Positions 15,834 through 22,630 of a DNA stretch of 51,401 bases are shown here, in pieces. This stretch comes from CAZIUL01 sp964542475. Lineage in GTDB: Bacteria > Planctomycetota > B15-G4 > CAYZWU01. A program made the position numbers and the translations under genes. The notes beneath the pieces were generated by a model that did not search any database, was not told where the DNA came from, and was given only the letters and a program-made list of their open reading frames with translations. Within the stretch, counting starts at the first letter, position 1. Each line of letters starts with the position of its first letter. Location: positions 1-51,401 of the forward strand of contig CAZIUL010000029.1 of the NCBI GenBank assembly GCA_964542475.1, given 5' to 3'.

Positions 15834-18800
15834 CTAATCCTCTTTTGCATCGATGTTACAGGCCAGGGGGCTATCGCCGAAAGCCTCCAACAACACGCAC
15901 ATCTCGGCGGCGTGCCGCAGGCCGATCGCTTCAATGGTCTCGTCCAGGAACTCGACGCTGCTGACCGCGAATGTCGCGGCATCCAGCAGCACCCGGGCCT
16001 CGGGGGTCTCGTACCTGTACTGATCACGATGGCGGGTCAGTGTCTCTTCACGGTCTTTGCGGCGTGAACGGATACACCTGTCGGCTCCGGCCCGTTCGAT
16101 CAGGTAGATATCCCTGTCGAGCTCGAAGAATGCGCGGCTTGCGGCAAGGCGCGGTTTGTCTTGCCACGGTACTCCGGCGGTCGGGCAGAAGGTGGTACAG
16201 TTGCCGCACTGGTTGCACCAGTCCGCGACCACCGCGGTCTGGCGCCCCTGGGCCAGGACGAAGTCGTGGTCCGGTTCCACAGAACCATCGCGAAAAACTC
16301 GAACGATCCTCACGGTTTTCGGCTCTGCGTCATACCCCACGATCGCCCGGTTGGGGCACACGCTCACGCACACATCGCACACATCGGAGCAGTCGAGGCA
16401 GCGCCCGGCTTCGGCACGGACCTGCTTCTCGTCGAGCTCGCCTATGACCAGGCCGAAATCGCCTTTTCCCTTCGGGAATGTCAGGCTGGGGCGAACGGCC
16501 GGCACCATGCGGGCGGCGCGTTCCTGGAGCGCGGCCGGGGACGCAGTGCGAGCGGCGCGGGGCAAGGCCGGAAAAACCTCCACCCCGAAAGAGCGCAGGA
16601 TCGTGTCTGCAGCACGACGCCCGTCAGCGATTGCATCGATCAGGCTGGCAGAACCGCGCCGGGCGTCACCGCCGCTGAACACGCTGCAGGCGGCATCGTC
16701 GCCCTGGGCAAAATCGCAATCGAGGTGCCGGCCGATGGCAGGGATGACTGTGTCAACGGTCAGGGTCGATCTCCGGTCGCCGTCCGGCTCGGGGCGGCAA
16801 CGGCCGGATTCGTCGGGGTCGCCAAGAAGCATCACACGGCAGTTGAGATCCAGGCGGCCGGAGCTTTGGCTGATCGACTCGGGCGCGAGCAGTTCGTGAA
16901 TGAAGATTCCTTCGGCCCGAGCAGCCTCGATCTCTTCCAGGTGGGCCGGCATCTCGGCCTTGGTCCGCCGGTAGACGATGTGCACGCGCTGACCGTGGCC
17001 CAGCAGGCGCTTCGCAGTGCGGGCGGCGTCCATGGCGGTGTTGCCGCCGCCTATCACAGCCGCCTCGCCGTCGAGGGAAAATGCGGGATCGCGCAGAACA
17101 TCGGACAGCAGGCCCAGTGCGGGGCGTACACCAGGCAGCTCCTCTCCGGGAATGCCCAGCTTGTACTCGGCCTGTGCGCCCACACCCACGAAGACCGCGT
17201 CGTTCTCGCGACAGAGCGCCTTGAAGCGCTCGGTGTCGATGGCCTCGCCGCAGCGGATCTTTACGCCTGCGGCCTCGATTCGCCTGAGGTCGCTCCGATA
17301 GTCGGATCGGTTCAAACGGAACGAAGGGATTGCATCAATGATCATGCCGCCCGAGAACCCCTTGGCTTCAAAGACCACGGTTGCCACGCCTGCCAGGGCC
17401 AGCGCATAGGCACAGGTCAGGCTCGCCGGTCCCGCTCCTATCAGCGCCACACAGCGGCCGCCCGGAGCTACGGGCGCCGGAGGCGGCGTTCCCGCGGCGT
17501 GATGGGCCAGAAACCGTTTCACGTCCCGGATGCCCACGACCTCGTCGTAGTTCTTCCGCGTGCACCGGTCGAGACAGAAGTGATCGCACACCATACCGGT
17601 CACCGCTGGGAACGGGTTGTGACGCAGCACGACTGACAGGGCTTGTTCAAAGTCGCCGCGAGCGGTGTGATGCATGTACTCGGGCACGTCCTGACCCGCG
17701 GTACAGGCCTCCACGCAGGGGGCTTTCACGCAGTCGTAGGCGCCGAGAAAACGGCCGGTCTTGACGGTGCGGTCGTGAAAGGCGTCTTTGCGATAGCGAG
17801 GATCAGCAGCAACCGCCTCGGCGTAAGCGCGAAGGTTAGCAAGTTCCGGAGAATCCGAACCGTTTGCCCGGTCAGCAGCAAACTCTGCGAGCGTATCGGC
17901 GCTGCCCATGGCTTCATCGAGTGTCTCGATGTACTGCCGCATTCGCTGACAGCCGCCGGGCCGCAACAGGTCGCTGCAAACGGTCACCGGGCCAAGGCCG
18001 CAGGCCAGCAGGTCCGGAGTGTTGGCGTGATCAGCTCCACCGGAGAAAGAGATGTCAAGCGAGCCGTTGAACTCTTCCTGCAGCATTGCCGCCACCCGCA
18101 CGGTGATCGGGTGCAGAGCCCGTCCGCTCATGTAGATCATCCGCGCCGAACCGGGGAGAACGCCCTGTACGTTGCAACACTCTAGCGTGTTGGTCAGCTT
18201 CACCCCGAACGACACACCCACGCGGCGGGCAATGCCGGCCAGGGAGCGCAGCATGTCGATTGCGGCGCTGAAATCCATGTCGTGTGTGAACGCCTCGTCA
18301 GGCACTTCGGTCTTGTAACCCAGGGTCTCGTTGAGCAGGCCCCGCAACCGCTCCGGCCCGAGCAGGGTCGGGTTCAGCTTGACAGCCGCGTGCAGACCCC
18401 TCTGCTCGATCAGGTGGCAACAGATCTTTTCGATCTCCTCCGGCGGGCAGCCGTGCATGGTCGACAGGGTGACGTTATTGGAGAGGAAGTCGGGCGCAAC
18501 GATGTCACAACAGCCCGGATGGAAACCAACGGCCAGGCTTAACCGGTGTTCGATCTCGGACCGCGAGTCGGCCATGGCGTCGAGGAACCGGCTCACCTTA
18601 TCGCCCTTGATGCCATCGAGGTCGTAACCCACGCTCATGTTGAACATGAAACCGGGTTCGTCTGCATCGTATGCACCGGCCCGGTGCTGGAGCAGCCGAA
18701 CCGCTGTCCAGGCATCGGCGTACTCGCTGAAACTGACGTCGATGGGCAGCTCCTGCGACCACTCGCAGTTGTACCCCTCGTCCCGCATGTCGATGCAGGG

Positions 18801-19112
18801 GCGGGGGATGGTCAGCTCGTCCAGGGTTTGCACGGTTTTGAGCTCGATGAAACGCGCGCCGCACAGCCACGCCGCCACGATGTTCTGTGAAAGCTGTGTG
18901 TGAGGTCCGGCAGCAACACCCAACGGGGCATCGAGTCGCTGTTCGTAACGGGTTCTGCCGAAGCGGCGTCCACGCAGATCGAGCAGGTGCAGCTCCTGGT
19001 GCAGGCCGAAGATCGTCTTGGTCGATGCCTGCTCGCACAAGATCCAGTCGAGCAGGCGTTCGAAGCCAAGCGGATGGAGTTCGTCGTTCAACTGATGGTT
19101 GATCGAGGTCAC
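15834..19112 (-). CDS. ygfK: YgfK-type oxidoreductase (putative selenate reductase subunit)
   Basis: About 1092 residues, close to the ~1030 of E. coli YgfK. Domains seen in order: a TIM-barrel part related to dihydropyrimidine/dihydroorotate dehydrogenases (LGVAAGPHTQLSQN, near 65), a GltD-like Fe-S segment (CVKAPCVEACTAGQ ... MVCDHFCLDRCT, near 455-520), an FAD site VALIGAGPASLTCAYAL (~555), an NAD(P)H site AAVIGGGNTAMDAARTA (~705), and two C-terminal ferredoxin-like clusters (CSDVCDVCVSVCP and CNQCGNCTTFCP, ~930-1000). YgfK genes accompany selenium-dependent molybdenum hydroxylase and anaerobic urate catabolism clusters, probably passing electrons. The start is taken as the GTG at 19112, not the GTG at 19118, because a relic ygeW end reads into a TGA overlapping it (GTGA), as at the other junctions of the operon. 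Confidence 0.88.
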   Translation of the reverse strand: MTSINHQLNDELHPLGFERLLDWILCEQASTKTIFGLHQELHLLDLRGRRFGRTRYEQRLDAPLGVAAGPHTQLSQNIVAAWLCGARFIELKTVQTLDELTIPRPCIDMRDEGYNCEWSQELPIDVSFSEYADAWTAVRLLQHRAGAYDADEPGFMFNMSVGYDLDGIKGDKVSRFLDAMADSRSEIEHRLSLAVGFHPGCCDIVAPDFLSNNVTLSTMHGCPPEEIEKICCHLIEQRGLHAAVKLNPTLLGPERLRGLLNETLGYKTEVPDEAFTHDMDFSAAIDMLRSLAGIARRVGVSFGVKLTNTLECCNVQGVLPGSARMIYMSGRALHPITVRVAAMLQEEFNGSLDISFSGGADHANTPDLLACGLGPVTVCSDLLRPGGCQRMRQYIETLDEAMGSADTLAEFAADRANGSDSPELANLRAYAEAVAADPRYRKDAFHDRTVKTGRFLGAYDCVKAPCVEACTAGQDVPEYMHHTARGDFEQALSVVLRHNPFPAVTGMVCDHFCLDRCTRKNYDEVVGIRDVKRFLAHHAAGTPPPAPVAPGGRCVALIGAGPASLTCAYALALAGVATVVFEAKGFSGGMIIDAIPSFRLNRSDYRSDLRRIEAAGVKIRCGEAIDTERFKALCRENDAVFVGVGAQAEYKLGIPGEELPGVRPALGLLSDVLRDPAFSLDGEAAVIGGGNTAMDAARTAKRLLGHGQRVHIVYRRTKAEMPAHLEEIEAARAEGIFIHELLAPESISQSSGRLDLNCRVMLLGDPDESGRCRPEPDGDRRSTLTVDTVIPAIGRHLDCDFAQGDDAACSVFSGGDARRGSASLIDAIADGRRAADTILRSFGVEVFPALPRAARTASPAALQERAARMVPAVRPSLTFPKGKGDFGLVIGELDEKQVRAEAGRCLDCSDVCDVCVSVCPNRAIVGYDAEPKTVRIVRVFRDGSVEPDHDFVLAQGRQTAVVADWCNQCGNCTTFCPTAGVPWQDKPRLAASRAFFELDRDIYLIERAGADRCIRSRRKDREETLTRHRDQYRYETPEARVLLDAATFAVSSVEFLDETIEAIGLRHAAEMCVLLEAFGDSPLACNIDAKED

Positions 19113-19117
19113 AAGCA

Positions 19118-19154
19118 CTCCCGTAACATTTCAACCGGATCCTCAATCCACCCG
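19118..19154. repeat. Relic copy of the ygeW 3' end (direct repeat, left copy)
   Basis: Identical over 32 bases (19118-19149) to 20271-20302 in ygeW, and over 36 of 37 bases to 20271-20307. Read on the minus strand it encodes WIEDPVEMLRE and then continues CL-stop, the TGA at 19111-19109 overlapping the ygfK GTG. It is therefore what remains of the original ygeW terminus after insertion of the nucleotidyltransferase module. Confidence 0.85.
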
Positions 19155-19178
19155 GCGGAAGGTTTCATTCATCCTGGA

Positions 19179-19769
19179 TCACTCGATCCCGGATTCAATC
19201 AACGCCTTGTTGAGCAGATCGATGACCTTGATGTTTTCCGCCCATCTTCGCATATAGGAAAGATCGAGCGCATTCGCTTGGACTTTGAGAACGCCGATTA
19301 CATCAGACCATTGCTGTATAGAAGCACATCCGCCCTCACGATACCAAAGCAGCTTCTGAATAACGATGTCCTCTGCCGAAGCGATCGCAAACAGACGTGA
19401 TGACTCTTCCGGCGAATCCAGGGCTTTGTCACATGCTCTTTTAAGAACATCGAGTCCGAACGCATCCCGTTTGAACACAAAAACATCAAGCTTGATCGCT
19501 GTATCTAAATGAATGATGTTGAACGTAGAACGCTTCGAAACAGCATGGCTGACCATTTTGTCATCGATATAGTATCTGTCCTTGAGGCGCAGGAAAAGCC
19601 GCCCGACATGTGATCGGTTCAGATCGGCTATCAGATCAACATCGAGAGTGGAGCGGGGAATGCCGTGGGCTGAACTGGCGATCGACCCACCGATATAATA
19701 GCCGACATTCAATTCTTCCAAAGTATCCACAACAGGTATCAAGGCAGCCAAAATATCGGACTGGGTCAA
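19179..19769 (-). CDS. Nucleotidyltransferase-fold protein (AbiEii/DUF6036-like)
   Basis: A 196-residue protein with the minimal nucleotidyltransferase motif: YYIGGSIASSAHGIPRSTLD near residues 24-43 followed by VDLI, i.e. GGS, spaced Gly, Arg-x-Thr and a DxD pair, and a third acidic strand (IKLDVFVF, near 93). A C-terminal helical region (SAEDIVIQKLLWYREGG) follows, as in AbiEii-type and DUF6036 proteins. Members of this class modify tRNA or proteins as toxins, or have unknown roles. It overlaps the upstream 89-residue gene by four bases and the two form a two-gene unit. Together they interrupt the ygeW-ygfK junction and are bounded by a 37-bp direct repeat, so they are almost certainly an acquired module. 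Confidence 0.65.
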   Translation of the reverse strand: MTQSDILAALIPVVDTLEELNVGYYIGGSIASSAHGIPRSTLDVDLIADLNRSHVGRLFLRLKDRYYIDDKMVSHAVSKRSTFNIIHLDTAIKLDVFVFKRDAFGLDVLKRACDKALDSPEESSRLFAIASAEDIVIQKLLWYREGGCASIQQWSDVIGVLKVQANALDLSYMRRWAENIKVIDLLNKALIESGIE

Positions 19770-20035
19770 GGTTTCATCTCTCTAAAATAAACGCGAAGCT
19801 TTCGGGCCAACTCCTCCCCGTAGTTGAACGCCACGAAGCGTAGCCCGATTTCCCGCTCCTCCATCTCCGGATGCAGTGTGCTGATGGCAGACCGGGAAAT
19901 CCGGATGACGGTGTTGGAAACTGACCGAGTCATCTCAAAACGCCGCCATGTTCCAGCGCTGCGAAGGAGTTGTATCTGAGCGTTTTCCGCATCAGGATGG
20001 GTATCAACCGATTGTGGTTTCATTTTCAGCTCCAT
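19766..20035 (-). CDS. Small helical partner of the nucleotidyltransferase
   Basis: An 89-residue, charged, mostly helical protein. Seen: DAENAQIQLLRSAGTWRRFE, then SVSNTVIRISRSAIS and a C-terminal LRFVAFNYGEELARKLRVYF. I recall similar small proteins encoded just before nucleotidyltransferase genes of this kind. Its ATG is at 20035 and its stop overlaps the start of the nucleotidyltransferase gene (ATGA), so the two are translated together. In a toxin-antitoxin reading it would be the antidote or a partner subunit, but nothing in the sequence settles this. The 217 bases between it and ygeW hold repeats described separately. Confidence 0.55.
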   Translation of the reverse strand: MELKMKPQSVDTHPDAENAQIQLLRSAGTWRRFEMTRSVSNTVIRISRSAISTLHPEMEEREIGLRFVAFNYGEELARKLRVYFREMKP

Positions 20036-20131
20036 GCCGTTCCAATGACAACAGGAGTATAACCGTTTTTACTAGAGAGCGAATCGTGTTTTTGTCAAAT
20101 ACGGTGTCACAGTAATTGGCAACGGAGGAAA

Positions 20132-20150
20132 AAAGGGGTCAGGAACCTTT
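20132..20150. repeat. Short inverted repeat resembling a REP/RAYT-type remnant
   Basis: AAAGG (20132-20136) and CCTTT (20146-20150) flank a GGTCAGGAA core. I recall motifs with a GGGGTCAGGAACC core as common debris of small REP-associated elements in environmental genomes. It lies in the 217-bp spacer brought in with the nucleotidyltransferase module. A 14-bp near-identical pair (20105-20118 and 20227-20240, one mismatch) also occurs in that spacer. No transposase is present. Confidence 0.3.
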
Positions 20151-20179
20151 CTCTCTCTTTTTCTAAAGCCTGCTTGTGT

Positions 20180-20259
20180 GGGTTAGTGCTGAGTGAACAA
20201 TTATTACAATTATGTGTTTTAAAATATGTCACAATAATTGCGAATCGAAGCACTAACCC
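20180..20259. repeat. Hairpin overlapping the ygeW stop codon
   Basis: Seen: outer stem GGGTTAGTGCT (20180-20190) with AGCACTAACCC (20249-20259), 11 bp perfect, and inner stem CAATTATT (20198-20205) with AATAATTG (20233-20240), in an AT-rich context. The ygeW stop (20253-20255) lies in the outer stem. The flank TAACCCGCATATTTC at 20254-20268 equals the end of the dispersed hairpin repeat copy at 51220-51401. It may act as a terminator for the upstream operon, but there is no clear U run. Confidence 0.5.
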
Positions 20260-21425
20260 GCATATTTCCTCTCCCGTAACATTTCAACCGGATCCTCAAT
20301 CCGCCCGCACATGATCATCGCAGCGATAACGTAGGGCTTGTATCCGGCCTGCCGGTAAAGCGGCTCCCGGTACTGCTCGAACACCTCGGCTGTGACCTCG
20401 CCCTTCTCGCACGATACCCCGGTGATGTCCGCCGGCAAGCAGTGCATGTAAAGCGCGCAGCTGTCCCGTGTGAGGTTCATCTTGCGTCGGTCGCATTCCC
20501 AGTCTTTGTGCTGTTCGTTCCGGGCCAGACATTCTTTTTCGAGCGCCTTCAGCCCTTCGGCGTCGCCTGCCCGCAGCAGATCCGTTCGTTGCTCCATTAC
20601 CCTGTACGGCGCCCAGCTCTTCGGGTAGACGATGTCCGCGCCTTCAAACGCTTCATCCATGGTGTCGGCCTGACGGAACGAGCCGCCGCTTTCGCCCGCC
20701 TGTTTGCCCGCCATCTCGACGATCTCGGGAACCAGGCCGTATCCCGGCGGGTGAGCCAGGGTCACCTCCATGCCCAAGCGGGTCATCAGGCCGATCACTC
20801 CCTGTGAGACCGACAACGGCTTACCGTAACTGGGGGAATAGGCCCACGTCATTGCGATCTTTCTGCCGCGCAGGTTTTCAAGCGAGCCGAACTCTTGTGT
20901 CAGGTGATGGAGGTCAGCCATGGTCTGCGTCGGGTGATCGTAATCGCACTGGAGGTTGACTATGGTCGGCCGCTGGGGCAGCACACCTTCGTTGAAAGCC
21001 TGGTCGAGCGCCGCTGCGACTTCGAGCATGTAGGCGTGGCCTGCGCCGAGATAGATGTCGTCGCGGATGCCGATAACTTCGCTTAAAAACGAAACCATCA
21101 CCGCGGTCTCTCGCGTTGTTTCGCCGTGAGCCATCTGCGATTTGCCTTCGTCCAGATCCTGCACCGCCAAGCCGAGCAGGTTGGCGGCCGAGGCGAACGA
21201 AAACCGCGTGCGCGTGCTGTTGTCGCGGAACTGCGAGATGGCCAGCCCCGAGTCGAAGCAGCGGGTCGAGGCTCCATTTGCGCGGAGCTGTCGCAGCGCC
21301 TCGGCCACGCCGAGCAAAGCGCGCAGTTCGTCGAGGCTCTTGTCCCAGGTGAACAGGGTGTCCTTGCCGTAAAGATCGGTTTTGCAGCCGGCGATGCGAT
21401 CGAGCAAAGCGTTCAGGTCGTTCAT
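20253..21425 (-). CDS. ygeW: YgeW, carbamoyltransferase of the purine/urate catabolic cluster
   Basis: A 390-residue aspartate/ornithine carbamoyltransferase-like protein, matching E. coli YgeW (~396). Seen: carbamoyl-phosphate motif STRTRFSF near residue 72, HPTQTMADL near 165, and a CLPAD motif near 334 in YMHCLPADITG. YgeW acts in anaerobic purine breakdown clusters; its exact substrate is uncertain. It starts inside the ygeY stop (ATGA, 21422-21425). The last five codons, reading RKYAG-stop, are unlike the relic end found before ygfK (CL-stop). They are formed by an inserted sequence matching the tip of a dispersed repeat, so the C-terminus was rebuilt by an insertion just after the MLRE codons. 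Confidence 0.9.
   Translation of the reverse strand: MNDLNALLDRIAGCKTDLYGKDTLFTWDKSLDELRALLGVAEALRQLRANGASTRCFDSGLAISQFRDNSTRTRFSFASAANLLGLAVQDLDEGKSQMAHGETTRETAVMVSFLSEVIGIRDDIYLGAGHAYMLEVAAALDQAFNEGVLPQRPTIVNLQCDYDHPTQTMADLHHLTQEFGSLENLRGRKIAMTWAYSPSYGKPLSVSQGVIGLMTRLGMEVTLAHPPGYGLVPEIVEMAGKQAGESGGSFRQADTMDEAFEGADIVYPKSWAPYRVMEQRTDLLRAGDAEGLKALEKECLARNEQHKDWECDRRKMNLTRDSCALYMHCLPADITGVSCEKGEVTAEVFEQYREPLYRQAGYKPYVIAAMIMCGRIEDPVEMLRERKYAG
20271..20307. repeat. ygeW 3' end segment (direct repeat, right copy)
   Basis: The in-gene copy of the 37-bp repeat (partner at 19118-19154, 36 of 37 bases identical). Identity stops exactly after the GAG codon at 20271-20273. The two copies bound about 1.15 kb holding the nucleotidyltransferase pair and its hairpins. 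Confidence 0.85.
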
Positions 21426-22630
21426 GATTCCTCTTCCTTCTCACCGGCCATGCGCAGCGCGTAGAGAGCATAAAAGGCCGAGGCTTTCACCAGGTCGTCG
21501 ATTGGCACCATTTCGTTCGGGGCGTGGGCGAGCACCTCGTCGCCGGGCCCGAAACCGATGACCGGAATGTCGTAGTAACCGTTGATTGTCACGCCGTTGG
21601 TGGAGAAGGTCCATTTGTCGACCTTGGGCGCGGCATTGAAAAGATCGGTGTACACGTCCACACCGCGGACGATTGACTCGTGGTCCTCGGGGATCACCCA
21701 GGTTGGGTAGTATTTTTCCATGCCGTAGCGAAGGCCGGTGTAGGCTTCTTCTTCGAAGCGCAGGACTTCGACCGTGGCATCGAGACCGGCTACAACTGCC
21801 TCGATTTCGGCGATTGCCGACTCCCTGGTTTCGCCCACGGTCAGGCGGCGGTCCAGGTGCAAGCGGGCAAAATCGGCTACCGCACAGAGCGACGGGCTGC
21901 CCGAGCGGATCTCGGAGATGGTGACGGTGCCCTTGCCGAGAAACGGGTCAAGGGCGAGGCGTTCGTTGAGCTTCTCGATTTCGAGCGCTGCACGCGCCGC
22001 CTTGTAGATCGCGTTGTCGCCGCGTTCGGGCGCTGAACCGTGGCAGCTCTTGCCGCGAAACGACACGACGATCTCGATGCGCCCGCGCTGGCCGCGGTAC
22101 ACGTTCAGGGCGGTGGGTTCGGTGCTGATCACGATGTCGGGACGCAGGCCCGTCTCTTCGACGATGTATTTCCAGCACAGGCCGTCACAGTCTTCTTCCA
22201 TTACCGTGCCTGTGCAGTACAGGGTCAGATCACCCTCCATGCCGATCTCTTTGAGAATCCGGCCGGCGGTCACGAACGCCGCAGCACCGCCCTCCTGGTC
22301 CACGGTGCCGCGCCCGCGCACAAAGCCGTCCTTGATATCGCCGATGAAAGGATCGAAATCCCAGTTGTCGAGGTTGCCCGCGTCCACGGTGTCCATGTGG
22401 GCGTCGATGGCCAGCACTCGCGAGCCGCTGTTTATACGCCCGATGACGTTGCCCAGGCCGTCGATGGTCACTTCGTCGAATCCGGCCTCAATCATCTGTC
22501 GCGCCAGCTCGGCGTTCACCTCTTTCTCTTCCATGCTTCTGGAGCGGATCCTGACCAGTCGGCAGAGGTTTCCGGCCGTGTCGTTGGCGTACTTTTTTGC
22601 CAGTTCCAGCACTTTTTCAGCGATCGTCAT
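21422..22630 (-). CDS. ygeY: YgeY-type M20 hydrolase
   Basis: A 402-residue M20-family metallohydrolase of the YgeY type found in selenium-linked purine/urate clusters. Seen: the metal-binding HMDTVDAG near residue 80, the GRGTVDQEGG block near 110 carrying the bridging Asp, the general base pair EED in TVMEEDCDG near 145, and the distal GPGDEVLAHAPNE near 370 with the last His. The ATG at 22630 is chosen over upstream in-frame codons because AGGAGA precedes it by seven bases and the encoded MTIAEKVLELAKKY is the family start. The start overlaps the xdh stop by 14 bases and the gene ends in the ygeW start. Amide hydrolysis of a purine breakdown intermediate is inferred. Confidence 0.88.
   Translation of the reverse strand: MTIAEKVLELAKKYANDTAGNLCRLVRIRSRSMEEKEVNAELARQMIEAGFDEVTIDGLGNVIGRINSGSRVLAIDAHMDTVDAGNLDNWDFDPFIGDIKDGFVRGRGTVDQEGGAAAFVTAGRILKEIGMEGDLTLYCTGTVMEEDCDGLCWKYIVEETGLRPDIVISTEPTALNVYRGQRGRIEIVVSFRGKSCHGSAPERGDNAIYKAARAALEIEKLNERLALDPFLGKGTVTISEIRSGSPSLCAVADFARLHLDRRLTVGETRESAIAEIEAVVAGLDATVEVLRFEEEAYTGLRYGMEKYYPTWVIPEDHESIVRGVDVYTDLFNAAPKVDKWTFSTNGVTINGYYDIPVIGFGPGDEVLAHAPNEMVPIDDLVKASAFYALYALRMAGEKEEES

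Noticed and set aside
16161..17636. 491-residue open frame on the plus strand
   Set aside because: Antisense to ygfK, which has complete cofactor motifs.
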